Of a DNA stretch of 64,000 nt, positions 1 to 12,060 are shown piece after piece. The notes beneath the pieces are model-generated. The model did not search any database and was not told the DNA's origin. It worked only from the letters and a program-made list of their open reading frames with translations. The stretch lies in assembly GCA_964247055.1 (NCBI GenBank), contig OZ176054.1, positions 10,602,001 to 10,666,000 on the forward strand, given 5' to 3'. Made by a program: the position numbers and the translations under genes. The stretch comes from Paragordius varius (Eukaryota; Nematomorpha). The stretch's first letter is position 1. Each line of letters opens with the position of its first letter.

Positions 1-107
1 TTTTTATTATTAAGTCTTCTGTAATATTTTAACACTGTTTTAAACCATTTAAACGGTGCTGTAAATTACTTTTCAATATAACTAAATGACATTCTTTCCA
101 TATCAAA

Positions 108-1531
108 CTATATCTTTTGAAAATAATACTTTGAATAACTGTGAGATTCACTGTTGGATTTATCAAAGGTGTTGTTGTTTTTGCTGTTTGGACCTTCAGA
201 GTCATCAAAATTAGAAACATTTTCAAAATCTGGTGCCGAACAAAATGAAGTTCGCTTTTTTCTAGATTGTTGTTGCGGAACATATTTCGAATTTTGTTGT
301 TCATTGAGCAACTGAACATATTACAATAAAAATTAATATATAAAGACATAAAAAACATCAAAAATATCAGATACTTTTTCATACCATAACTTTTTTCAGA
401 TATTAATAACTGAGAATATTACCAATTTAATATATATTCCTTATTTTGCCACCCAAAAAAGTTATTGTACGGGTTCAAAAAAAATTGTTCTTGCGTATGA
501 AAAAAAAAGTTTTTCTTTATATAAAACAATTTCAATTGTTACTGTATTATGATTGATATTGGTCAAATTAGAATTTTGTTGGTGGTATTGTTGTTGTTGA
601 TTGTAAGGAATAAAATTAATATGTTGCGGATGATTTTGATTTATATTAGTATTAGGCATCAAGGGTGCACCGCCCCCTGAACAAACCCCGTTCGAGGGAA
701 TTAATACTGTAGCAGCGGAAGGTAAATTATTGTTGTTACGTAAATGTTGCGCGTTTCCATTCATTTGACACTATGTTTATATACAGAAAAATATTTTATG
801 TCCAAAAACTACTCTACATTATTAAATTTGGCTTTTATAAATGGCAAAATATGAAATAGAGATATATAAAAACATTATTTATTTATATTACATATATTTT
901 TTATATTTTTTTAAAAAAGAAATTTTTTATATAATCAAAATAATACTGAAAAAATAATAAACTTTGCCATAAAAATATATTTAATTTTAATGGTGAGCTG
1001 TATTAGACCGAAATTTCCTAATTTATTTTTAGGGTCAATTTGAATTGTTTAAGGGAAGATTTGAACTGTTTAAGGGTAAATTTGAATCTTTCGAGGGTTA
1101 ATTTGAACTGTTGGTGGGGGAATTTGAATTGTAAATGGTATATATAGATTTGTTGTTGGAAATTATTTTAAACCGATTTTTAAAATTGGCTTTTTTTATC
1201 GCATTTAAGGTGATTTTTTGCTTATTATTCTAAACTTTGGGAGATTTGCCTCGTTTAAAAGTATTCTTGTAATTGATTAAAAACAAACCGTGTAAAGAAA
1301 AAAACCCATTTTTCTCAATGTTTTACTATAAATAATGATACTATGTTGCGCTTAAAATGAGTTAAGTTACAATAATTTATCGTTAATTATTAAGTACATG
1401 AGGTGGCCCGTGATTTGCTATTATGTAACCGGTAGCCGTTGGTGGAGTGCTTACAGCAGAATACCCATTATTTTGAGCAGCAAACAGTGGAATGCACGGT
1501 GGGGATGAAGAGTGCCCCATCATTCTTTATC

Positions 1532-1579
<48 letters not shown>

Positions 1580-4500
1580 AATTAATAATTAATATCGTGT
1601 TAAAAAAATCAGGTCAAAAAAATTGATCCTAAATATGTGTTTGTATTTCCTCAAAGTTAGCCAACAATTTTTATAGACCCAAGCTCAATTTACCCATATT
1701 AAAATTATTAATATTATTAGAAAAGATCAAGCCTAAGCATGAATTCGTTCACAAACATGGGGAATGGGATCAGAATCAAGTGAATAACAATATCTTAAAA
1801 AATTTGGATTTAATTCTCCAAATTACGGTAAGAATAGAGCTAAATTAACATTGGCAAACCATAGCTCTCGAATAAAAAAGAATGTTTTTAGGACAGATTG
1901 AATAATTAAGTTTACGACAATCAAAAAGCAGGGAACCAGAACCAACGTGTAATTTTATTACAACCGCTAGAAATCAGCGGTTCGACAAGCCTTGATAGAA
2001 AAAATTCATATCTTATCAAAACATAATATTGATTTGACCGTTTAAGAACGCAAAACATCACAAATATAATATATTTGTCGAAATATACTTTAACGCCAAC
2101 CCATTTTACTGTTGTGTAAAATTTTAAGAAGGTCTGATTATAAAAAAATCATTTCTACTCATAATCCGTATAATAAATGTATATTCCTTAACATTAAACT
2201 AAAATCATAACCGTCATTTCCCAACTCTAAATTCTATGATTCAAAGCGATAAAAAATATAAAGTACTTTAGTGCGGCAAAATTGTTGTTGTGAGAATCTG
2301 CAGAGAGGGGTGGGGTAGGCATAGAGGCTATCAACATTCCCCCATTAGCCGTATGTCCAATCACCAGAGGGGAAGTTAGATATGGACCGTTACTGCTGTT
2401 TTGCGCAAAATTTTGTGTTCCAGCCAAAACATTATTATTGTTGCTAGTTAATTGATGTTGATTGGGAGGAAATGTTAGACCATTCGTATTGCCAATATTT
2501 TGTCCTATGAGACCATTTATAATGGCATTTCCTCCTAGGTAGAAAACATTACTTTTTTAGGTTTTGTAAAATATAAAATAGGGCATAATGTGTATCAAGA
2601 TTTGGGGTCTTTAAGTCAAAACGTAAATAAAAAACAACCATTTTTATAATATACTTTTAAAAAACAATTTAAACAAGTATAGCTTCTGAAATATTTGTCC
2701 GTTTTTTAAAACTGAAAATAAGTTATAATGTGTAAGTTGAATTTACTTGTTATGTTTCGCGAAAGGTTAATCATGAATGGCTTCAAAAATTAGGCTTAAA
2801 ACACCAGTCGTTTTAAATACTAAAACTAAAATGCGCCAAAGAGGTGTAATTGGTTTAATCTTTTAAAAATATTACAAACTATGTAAAATTTATATATTTG
2901 CATGATACGCATTTGGGTTTTCTGGATATCTTACTCTTTAAGACGATTAAATCTTAAATTTTTTGAATTTTGAAAATTCTTCAAAAAGTAAAAAATGACC
3001 TTAAATCATTATATTAAACTATAATGCCTTATGTGAGCAGATACAATATTTAGAAAGATGGTATCGATAACCCATTCTTAGGTAAAATTTAACTAACTAA
3101 AGCCATAAGTTCCCTAAAAATGGGGATATCATAAGTAATATCAATAGACATATTTGCCTAAAATACATGGAAATAATAGGTAATAAATCTGCTAACCCTT
3201 GTTGGAATTTGGATCCCTGAATGTCCCATTCAAAATGGCTAACTCCATTAATTGCATTTTTTTCAGTTCATCTTCCCCTTCAGCCTATAAGGAAAAAGAT
3301 AAAAATTTAGGTTTTACCGCTGGAACTAAAAGTTTTTCAATTTCTTTTTTAGCCCGTTCGATACGTAACTTTGCACGTTCTTCCGTATCCTCTACGTTAA
3401 TCAATACGTGTAATTCCTCATTCAAATGTTCCCAATTGGGTTTACCTTTATTAGCTTCTTCCTGTGTGATTTATATAAAAATAATTATTATTGAATGTTT
3501 TTGTTGATAAATTTCAATACACCTTTTTAACAATTCTAGTCATGTCACGAATGCCTAGTATTATACAGTCATGTATCCTTTATTTATCAAAAATTTATTT
3601 TTTTCGTTAAATGGGTATAAATATTTGATAAAGAATGGAAAAAACAAGAGCTCTATGGTATTAACAATATCATATTCTTAAAAATTTATACCCATTTAAC
3701 GAAAGAAAATAGATTTTTGATAAAATAAAGGATATATGAGTGTAAATATGAGTTCAAATTTTTTAACTGACAATTTCGATTTTTGTATATATGTAATAAT
3801 TCAGGCTCAGTTAGCCGATCCGTAAGACAATAACGAAAACACCAAATTGTTGAAATCAGACTTTTTTCTACTAATTATGCACAACATTAACTTTAATCAG
3901 GGGTGTCCAACACAAATGGCTTTACAGGCCGCATTTTAATTCAAAAAACTAGTTCTTGCCAATCGGTATTAGACTTGTGTATAAAAATAGCATGTGAAAT
4001 ATCAATTTGAATGAAATTTATTGCAGTGATGTATCCTTTATTTTATCGAAAATTTATTTTTTTCATTAAATGGGAAAAAAAGAGCTCTTGTTGTATGTCT
4101 TATAGAATAAATTAATTATATTATTCACCAATTGGCTAAAATAATTTTGGTTTTTTTGTGATATATAAGTTTTTTATACTTGATAAAATATGAATGTAAT
4201 GATAAAAAAATAAATTTTCTTTAAAATATGAGTGAACAAAAAAAAAATTTTCTTGAAATAATAAATTTTAGTAACTTTCTCGCTGGCCGTATATAACTGA
4301 TTTATTACTATAATTGACAGGGCCCCAGGGTCGCTACTACCTCCTGGTACACTCTTGTCCTCTCGCCTCTACCACCCCACTAAATTGATTAGGGTGTGCA
4401 CCTTTTACAAAAGGTACACAAAGCTTTTCCCCCTACAGGGAGGAATTGAAGCCTGCACGCACACACGCGCTCCCTAGTAAGGAGGGGAGAGGAGGGGGAA

Positions 4501-7386
4501 AGAAAGCGCACACACGAAGGGACAACCCAAACACTGAGAGTGAGGGCCCTGTGCTTTGCCGAAAAATTTTCTTAATGGACTCCACGCCTCCTAGCCCATA
4601 TTTCTATGGTAGCTAGGGTGAAGCCTGCAAACAAGTTTTATTTTCCTTACTCATTAGATTTAGGCACGAAATAGGCTGGAAATATTGCCTTCAAATATCC
4701 AGCGGTTTATAAAATTATCCCGAAACGATTTAAATTACTACTTGTGTGATGCGACATATTACAAAAATTTATTACAATTAAGTGTTACAATTAAAAAAAC
4801 TTCTTTCTTATTATTATTTAAGAACTTAAACGCCATCTAATTATTTATAAATAGTATTGGTTTTTTTGTGGTATTCGCATTGATAAGCTATGGGTTTAGG
4901 CGCATGTTAATCATGGAAATACGTAATGTTTTAGGGAAAATTTAACGCATTTTTTACACGTGCCAGATGTAAAAATATGGTGAAAATTTAATTATCATCA
5001 GACTAACCCAAATAAATATTAAAAGTATTATATCATTATTCAACGATATAATTTTTTTATTTTAAGAAAGTAAAATAATTAATATAAAATATCTTTCCAA
5101 TCAATTCAATATCGATATCATAAAAGAATATATTTTACATAACAAAGCACCTTAATACATTAATTAAACAACATACAAAGGTGTGTGTTTTCTTTTCATT
5201 ACAATATGGCAAAAAACGCATTTGTCATTGACATTGAAAAAATCTTTATTTATATTCCTTAATTCTTACTCATTAAAAAAAATCGTATTAAGCAGGTGAT
5301 TAATTATATATCATTAATTATTGGGTGATGTGATAGTGTAAGAGTAAAAAGCACTTAAAAAGATGGTTTTTTGTATTACATTGAAGAAAGTATTAGATTG
5401 TGGTTTTTAACAAATCCTAAGTTAATACTTTATAAATAATTTTGGAAAAGTTAATATACATTAGCATTACCTTTTTCTTATCACGCATGGAACCGCGACC
5501 CCGAATCATAATTTTACATCCAGTTTCTTGTTCCAGGTGTTTGGCCGTTAACCCTCTTGGTCCCAAGATACGGCCAATAAAATTAAACTAAAAAAAATAT
5601 TATATACTAGAATCACAAACCAATGTACATTAATTGGCCATTTTTTATATGGCTTATTTCGCGGGTGTTAATAAACCATTTTAATACGTGCAGCAAACGA
5701 ATATGGTAATATCATGTGATAAGCTAAAAGTCATGAAACGAATATTTAGCTATATGGTTATAATACCATTTACAATTCAATTTCATACTTGAACAATTCA
5801 AATTGACCCTCAAATAATTTATTTTTTTTTAAATAAAAATTACCTATATTTTAATATATTAAAATAATACTGAAAAAATAATAAACCATGTTATAAAAAT
5901 ATATTTTATATTAATAATGAGTTATATTAAACACATATTTGTTTTTTAGGGTGAATTTGAATTGTTCAAGGGTGAATTTGAACTGTAAATGGTATATTAA
6001 TTTGCTTATTGAAAAATTAAAAACAAGACCTCTCACAAGAACAATTAACTTTATAAATGAAAAATTATTTGAAAAAAACCTATAAAATGTTTAATTACTT
6101 CGGGATATTCTTTGACCGGGACAAATATTTTATCCGTTAATATAATTTTGGGTCCCTCAGGCTCGGGTAGAGTTAAGGGTTCATTGTCACTAGCACAGTT
6201 GGCATTGAGCAAATGACTCCGTACCTTTCCAATTTCTAAACAAATTTTAGAAAATTTATTTTTTAATTTTCCACTAGTCTACTTAAAAACTTTCGAATGG
6301 CGGACGGATTGTAATAAACCGTATACTTAGCATCTTTCATTTTAATCCAATATATTTTTTTTAGTTTATAATACTTTTTTTATGTATTAGTTGTTTTATG
6401 ATAAAATATATATAATTATATATATAGATTACTAATGTGTTTGTGGAAATGGATTGGATTGAGCGCATCTGGTCTGTTAATTTTTTTTCATTAAAAAAAA
6501 TGAACTCATAAAACAATACGTATAACATTATATTTTGGTGATTAATGATATTTATAACTATGCCAATATTGTAAAAGATTAACGCTAACTATATTTATTA
6601 ATTTATATATATATGCATAAAATATAAATGATTTGCGCCAATTAACGGTTTTTTTTTTCAAAATTGAAACAAATAAATATTTAATATCGGTTCACATTAT
6701 TATGCAAGCATAATCTATTTGCTAATGATTTTTATGAGTGGGGAAAAAAATAAAAGAGGGAGAGATGGGTTAGAAACGGCCAAATCTATATGTCATTTCT
6801 TTAAAATATATTTTTTTTCAATTGTAATTTGAAAGTTTGAAATTAAAAAAAAAGTTAATCAGTTAAAAAATAATGAATTTTAAACATATATGTCTAGCAT
6901 TCAAACCACGGTCCTAAAATGTTTTGTGCTGAAATCCTTATTTTTAATATAAATATCTGCAAATGTAGCAAACAACAGATTTATATCGGTATGGCCGTTA
7001 AGACAAATACTTTTTGTTGATTTGTATCACTGGTCTAAAAATGATACTAAGATACTAGTTTTTTGGAAAAATATTTCAAAAAGTTTGTTTTATTCTGCAA
7101 ATATACCGTCATCAAGCAACCGGTCCACATGAATGAATGTGGTCGGAGGAAAAACCGACAATTGTTTTTTGTCTTTGAGCAATTGGGCCAAATAATCCGT
7201 ATTATTTGAGGGATGATTTGAAACGTTTTCATGTTGATTTGAGTGAAATGGGTCTCCGCCATTTAAAAAAGTATTTTTACCCGGATAGCTGGTGAGGTTG
7301 AAATAATTATTTATATGAGGTGGAGATGATGATTTGACAAAACTGTTATGAGGGTTATTTATGATAGGATTTAGTTGTTCAATCAT
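108..7386 (-). CDS. how: Quaking/HOW-type STAR-domain RNA-binding protein, 9 exons
   Basis: STAR-family (QUA1-KH-QUA2) RNA-binding protein that in animals controls mRNA splicing, stability and export, notably in muscle and glia. Exons on the minus strand: 7107-7386, 6099-6235, 5471-5587, 3318-3461, 3197-3284, 2267-2534, 1398-1524, 543-770, 108-311. All junctions have GT/AG and the phases sum to 530 codons plus a stop. Exon 1 carries QUA1 ([24 protein letters not shown]). Exons 2-3 carry the KH domain (FVPVKEYPE, then [20 protein letters not shown] and the [10 protein letters not shown] loop). Exons 4-5 carry QUA2 ([36 protein letters not shown]). Exons 6-9 encode a 200-residue N/Q/S-rich tail longer than in fly HOW or vertebrate QKI. 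I chose ATG 7386; a splice-acceptor-like TAG lies 9 nt upstream, so a leader exon or trans-splicing is possible. Intron 4 is only 33 nt. Family assignment is firm; HOW versus QKI orthology is inferred. Confidence 0.93.
880..1143. mobile_element. Foldback MITE family A, 5'-truncated copy
   Basis: Retains the AT-rich middle and a right arm with about five units of the family's TTCAAGGGTGAATTTGAA motif, ending in the diagnostic GTAAATGGTAT. The left arm is missing. Lies in the intron between how exons 8 and 7. Confidence 0.75.
1529..1577. repeat. (TA)n microsatellite
   Basis: Uninterrupted TA dinucleotide run of about 47 bp just upstream (in gene sense) of the acceptor of the seventh how exon. 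Confidence 0.95.
3285..3317 (-). other. 33-nt micro-intron in the how gene
   Basis: Begins GTAAAACC and ends CCTTATAG on the minus strand. It separates LLVPA from AEGEDELKK, which are contiguous in every Quaking/HOW protein. The length is a multiple of three, but reading through meets an in-frame TAG, so it must be removed. Confidence 0.9.
3560..3740. mobile_element. Palindromic MITE, family C
   Basis: Inverted repeat of about 60 bp: GTATCCTTTATTTATCAAAA...CGTTAAATGGGTATAAA on the left, its complement on the right, around a loop containing GAGCTC. A half copy is at about 4027-4100. No coding capacity. Lies in a how intron. Confidence 0.75.
3899..3965. mobile_element. hAT-like element terminus (fragment)
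   Basis: Begins CAGGGGTGTCCAACAC and soon contains ACAGGCCGCA, the layout typical of hAT/Charlie-type terminal repeats. No matching right end was seen nearby, so it is a fragment. Confidence 0.4.
4027..4100. mobile_element. Partial copy of palindromic MITE family C
   Basis: Matches the left arm of the element at 3560-3740 (GTATCCTTTATTTTATCGAAA, TTAAATGGGA, GAGCTCTTG), but the right arm is absent. Confidence 0.6.
4317..4552. mobile_element. GC-rich 236-bp insertion with 9-bp terminal inverted repeats
   Basis: A sharply bounded island of about 55-60% GC inside DNA that is mostly over 75% AT. It opens with ACAGGGCCC and closes with GGGCCCTGT, a perfect 9-bp inverted repeat. The inside holds CT-rich and GA-rich halves (CCTCCTGG, GGAGGGGAGAGGAGGGGGAA) and CGCACACACG-type runs, but no open frame. 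It looks like a short non-autonomous DNA transposon of different base composition from its host. The flanks show no convincing target duplication. It lies in a how intron. It could instead be a SINE-like or captured fragment. Confidence 0.55.
5764..5996. mobile_element. Foldback MITE family A
   Basis: Starts ATACCATTTACAATTC and ends GTAAATGGTAT. Each arm carries one or two units of the GGGTGAATTTGAATTGTTCAA motif around the family's AT-rich middle. Sits in the how intron between exons 2 and 3. Confidence 0.9.
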
Positions 7387-7401
7387 ATTACAGGCTAGCA
7401 A

Positions 7402-8036
7402 TTGAATGTAAAGTTAGTTTTTGAAGCGATAAAAATTTGGCGAGATGCGGTTTCAAACGAATATATAATATAATGATAATATTTTAAAGGATAAGATTAG
7501 TATGATATATAAGATATTCACGATAGTAAAGTCATAAAGGTTAGGGGAAATTTAGTGTGGAGGAAAAAAATTCCTGTTAAATCATAAGTTAGCGTTATGA
7601 ATTTTCAAAATTATGTTGGTTCGTAGTTAGTTATCATTTCTGATAAGTTTAGTAAACAGCATTTAATATATTAATAAATTTAAAAATAAATTAAATTATA
7701 ATAGCTTGTTTTTAAAGGCTAATTTATAAAAAATGGAGATAAACTAAAAATATATAAATATAAACAATTAAATTAAATAACATTGTTTACTTGAGAGTAG
7801 ATGCAAAACGAATTACATTGTTTGACGTTTTGTATGAATTATGTAATATTTTGTACTAAATAAAATTTTTTTATTTGATTTTGCGGTGCAATATTTAAAA
7901 TATACATAAGAAGATGCAAAAATTTAAATCTAGCCGCAAGGCTCATCATATGGTTTTAAACGCTTATGGATTAAATTTTAAGATTATTAATATTTTATAT
8001 TTCAATGTTTCCTTATATTTAGGCATATCCACAACA
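7402..8036. other. Intergenic, no gene seen
   Basis: Upstream of the how start codon. AT-rich, no conserved open frame, no repeat shared with the rest of the window. It presumably holds the how 5' leader and promoter, but no motif stands out. Confidence 0.5.
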
Positions 8037-8621
8037 ATTTAACACTTCTTCAAATTGGGGTATCTAAATACCCCAGACTAAATTTAAATTAAAATTTTTA
8101 AAAAATCACTGAAGGAAACGGTCCCAATTTAAATTTATGCTTCTATCCTGATAAATATTATATAAATATGCCAAAATATCTTGATAAAATTTTGTTTTGA
8201 AAAAAAGTTCCATCTCAAACTACTTCGACGCCATTTTTATTTTACAAAAATTTTGCAAAATATCGTCTTCATTTAATTTTAAGGGAAAACTAAAGCTAAT
8301 TTTTATATAAATTATATCTAACATTGATAGCAATAGAAAAAGCGGTTTATTTTGTATAATTTTTTAATTTACAATTTGACACATGTCACGTTGACTAAAT
8401 TTTTAGCTTTCAGTTTTAGCTCAAAATAAGTAATATCAAGTATTTTTGAATAAAATTTTTTATATATTTCGGTTTATTAATGTTATATAAGTGCAAAATT
8501 TTGCCATGGTTTCGATTGCTTCCATACTTTTTAAAGTATTTGATTTTAAACTGGCCTGGGGTATCCAACTACCCCAATTTGAATCGAAGGACTAAAATGA
8601 GTGTGTTGTATCCAAGTGTTA
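8037..8621 (+). mobile_element. Non-autonomous DNA transposon family B, full-length copy
   Basis: About 585 bp bounded by imperfect inverted repeats: AACACTTCTTCAAATTGGGG with ATACCCCAG at the left, CTGGGGTAT with CCCCAATTTGAATCGAAG and CCAAGTGTT at the right. No transposase frame. The same sequence recurs in pieces from 8.97 to 12.06 kb, so the element has inserted repeatedly here. Confidence 0.8.
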
Positions 8622-8967
8622 ATAAAAAAATGTAATACACTAAAACTTGGCTATTTAAAGTGCTCATCACCTTTTCTTGAAAAATATTCTATAAAAATAT
8701 TATTCAAAATTTTTGGGGTTAAAATATCTAGACAATTTATCTTGCCGATATGTTTATCTGGATGCGCATGTTACTCTAGTGAGGTCGACAAATTTAAGAA
8801 AGCTATTACCACGTTAGCCCTATCTGGTTACAAATTCAGGGGGTATATCAAACCTTTAGCTAAATAATAATTTCGGTCACAGTGCCTTATATAAAATACA
8901 ATTAAAATATTTTGAATTTTAACTTTTTGACGAAGTCTCATTTAGGACTATTGATTCCTTATACTAG

Positions 8968-9731
8968 GATACAATACAACACATTCATTTCGGTCGGTCG
9001 ATATGAATTGGGGTCGTTAGAAGACCCAGGCTGTTTAAATATAAATACTTAAAAAATACGAAACCATGGCAAAAGCTTGCAATATAACATTTATGAACCG
9101 AAATATCAGGGCGTAGCTTATAGCGCCCGATGCATGAATCCGTGATGACGCTCCCTCCCCTCCTTGCCACCCGTTGCATCTTAAGACCATCTTGAAACGG
9201 TAGCGCTAATTTTATGTATTATTTAATATAACTTTTAAATTTATTTTATCAAATTAAAAAATTGGCGTATGGCACCACGTGCATAGACCCATTCACCTTT
9301 AAGCTACCTCTGAAAAATTTACAAATTCATTCAAAATACTTGATTTTACTTATTTAAAGTAAAACACAAGGTAAAAATTTAGTCAAAAAAGGCATTTGTG
9401 CTTTAGCTAGCCTTAATTTTTCAAAATAATCCATTTTTTCTCTTTCTATGTAGGCTGGTGTTTTAAATAAAAAATTAGCTTTAATATAGCTTTAAAATCA
9501 AATAAACACGGTATTTTACAAAAATGTTGTCAGAAAAAATGGCATCGAAGTTGTGTGATATGGAACCTTTTGAAAACTAAGTTTTATTTTGATATTTTGG
9601 CTTATTTATATAAAATCATGATAGAAGAAAGACCTTTAATCGGGTCTGTTTCTTTCAGTTGTTTTTTGAAAATATCGATTTAGGTATTGTTTGGGGTATT
9701 TAGATATCTAATTTTGAATGAAGGTGTTAAA
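8968..9731 (-). mobile_element. Family B transposon, inverted diverged copy
   Basis: Reverse-orientation relative of the element at 8037-8621. It keeps TTGGGGTCG...ACCCAGGCTG near its left edge, the GGTCTGTTTCTTTCAGT segment inside, and TTTGGGGTATTTAGATATC...GGTGTTA at the right. A GC-rich patch at about 9105-9185 (GCGCCCGATGC, CTCCCTCCCCTCCTTGCC) is not found in the other copies and is probably a later insertion. Confidence 0.65.
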
Positions 9732-9930
9732 ATTTCAAAGCGGTTATTGGGCTCTAAATCTTTATATGCTAAATTTTGACACCAAAAGCTTTTTGCAAAA
9801 AATTGAATATTTTGCTAAAAATATATATATAGCAAAATTTGGGGGGGGGGACCGATTTAGATTTTGAAGAATGGTAATTAGGTAATGAATGTTTAAAATA
9901 TTATATATATGAAGGATGCTGAGCAATTCT

Positions 9931-10092
9931 TTAACACTAGGATAGAACACATTCATTTTAGTCCTTTGATAAATTGGGATAGTTAAATACCCCAGGCTGT
10001 TTAAAATTAAATTCTTCTAGAAATATGGAAGGAATCGAAACCATTGCAAAATTTTGCACTTATATAACATTAATAAACCGAAAACAAAAACC
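9931..10092 (-). mobile_element. Family B transposon, terminal fragment
   Basis: Matches the right end of the 8037-8621 element in reverse: AACACTAGGATAGAACACATT, ATACCCCAGGCTG, then GCACTTATATAACATTAATAA. Similarity fades after about 10092. Confidence 0.65.
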
Positions 10093-10223
10093 GAAAGGTA
10101 GAAATTTAGTGAATGTGATATGTGTGTAATGGTAAAATTAGAAAATAATACAAAATTAATTGTTGTTTCTAATTCTATCGATGTTAGATGTAATATAAAT
10201 AAAAAATTAGTTTTAATTTTACC

Positions 10224-11869
10224 TTAACACTTCGATTCAAATTGTGGTACTAAATACCCCAGTCTATTTTAGGATTTGTAAAAACTACTGAAGGAAACGG
10301 TCCCTATTTATATTAATGCTTCTATCCTAATAAAATTTATATAAATACGCCAAATTATCTAAATATTTTGTTTTGAAAGAAAAAGTTCCATCTTTTTGCA
10401 AAATTGCAAATGGTTTCTTTAAATTTTAAAGGTAAAATTAAAAGTAATTTTTTATTTAAATTATTAACATTAATAGTAATAGAAAAAGCGGTTTATTTTG
10501 TAATATTTTATAATTTATTGCACACATGTCACGCTGAAAATTTTTACCTTTCGGTTTAGCTTAAAATATGTAATATCAAGTATTATTGAATAATTTTTTT
10601 TTATTCTATATATTTATATAGAAAATGCTGGCTTTGTGATCTGGTACCGGAAAACCGGTAGACCCTATCCAATCCAAATATCGAAAAAATGTAATCATTA
10701 ATAAATGTCCCGACAATAGCTTAGCCCTTTTTTTGAAATAGGCCCCCGGTTCGGGCACACCCCGTGTGAAAAACGGTTTTTTTTGTAAACAAAAGTCCAC
10801 AAAAATCATGTCTTTGAGATAATTTTCTGGAGAACCTGTTGGTCCATTCAATTTCAAATATTTTTGTTTACTTATTTTTGATTGCGCTGAACATAGTCGT
10901 CTCGCTTTTTTGATTTAGGCCCTATCTTTACCCGCTCTCCGTAAAATGCCTATTTTTTTCAAAAAAAAGTACACAAAATAATTTTTTGATTTTTTTGCCC
11001 AAGGTGTGAGACTGTAAAAATTCAATAGGGATTTTTCGTATTCCCTGTTAAAAGGCAAAAATTTTAGTCAAGCGTTTCTTTGATGATAGCTGCTGAGTAA
11101 GGAGTGTCTATCATATGTATAGGATGTTAAAAAATATATGGATAATAAAACATTATTTATGATAATCTATATATTTATAAAAATGGAAAATGCTGGCTTT
11201 GTGATTTGTTACCGGAAAACAGCTAGACCCTATCCAATCCAAATATCGAAAAAATTTAATCATAAATGAATGCCCCGACAATAGCTTCGCCCTTTTTTTG
11301 AAATAGGCCCCCAGTTCGGGCCCACCCCGTGTGAAAAACGGGTTGAGACAATTTTCCGGAGAATGTGTTGGACCATTCAATTTCAAATATGATTTTTGTT
11401 TACTTATTTTTGATCGCGCTGAACATAGTCGACTCACTTTTTTGATTTAGGCCCTCTTTTTACCCGCTATCCCCGTAAAATGCCATTTTTTTCAAAAAAA
11501 CAAAGTCCACAAAAATAATTTTTAAATCTATTTTTCCCCAATTATATTAGGGTGAATGCTCCGTTTTAATTCCAATGTTTCGAAATAATCCACATATGTG
11601 GATCATTTTTTGTCCCTTATTTCAAATAGCCCTCCCCCCAGAAGTCCGAAAGACTTCCTCGGGCTGCGTAGCAGCACGAGATTTACGCCAGTTATTGGAT
11701 AAATTTTTTTTATTTCGGTTTATTAATGTTATATAAGTGCAAAATTTTGCAATGGTTTCGATTCCTTTCATATTTTTTAAAGAATTTAATTTTAAACAGA
11801 CCAGGTGTATTTAATTACCCCAATTTGAATCGAAGGATTAAAATAAATGTGTTGTATCCAAGTGTTAAA
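10224..11869 (+). mobile_element. Family B transposon split by a 1.1-kb insertion
   Basis: Left end AACACTTCGATTCAAATTGT and right end CCAAGTGTT match the 585-bp family B element, and the two halves (10224-10604 and 11696-11869) are colinear with it. The insertion between them is described separately. Confidence 0.75.
10605..11695. repeat. Inserted repeat with a directly duplicated ~550-bp unit
   Basis: Two direct copies, from about 10612 and 11165, share GAAAATGCTGGCTTTGTGAT, GACCCTATCCAATCCAAATA, GAAATAGGCCCCC and ACCCCGTGTGAAAAACGG. On the minus strand both copies hold a parallel open frame (10606-10857 and 11153-11437) sharing KLNGPT, GAYFKKRAKLLSGH, FFRYLDWIG and HKASIF. I do not recognise this peptide. 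The right edge of the insertion has two tight GC-rich hairpins (11640-11692). It could be the tail of an unknown retroelement or a satellite-like repeat unit. Confidence 0.6.
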
Positions 11870-12060
11870 ATTAAATGAAGACGATATTTTGCAAAAATCC
11901 GTAAAATAAAAATGGCGTCGAAATAGTTTGACATGGAACTTTTTTCAAAAAATCTTATTTAGATTTTTTGGCATATTTATATAATATATATTAGTATAGA
12001 AGAATAAATTTAAATTAGGACCGTTTCCTTCAGTAGTTTTTTAAATAATGCCGATAAAAG
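11870..12060 (-). mobile_element. Family B transposon, internal fragment
   Basis: Directly abuts the previous copy. In reverse it matches the element's interior (GAAGACGATATTTTGCAAAA, AAATGGCGTCGAA, GACCGTTTCCTTCAGTAGTT), with no ends preserved. Confidence 0.65.

Noticed and set aside
4317-4640. tRNA or small RNA gene in the GC-rich island
   Set aside because: No cloverleaf, no A/B-box promoter layout; terminal inverted repeats point to a transposon instead.
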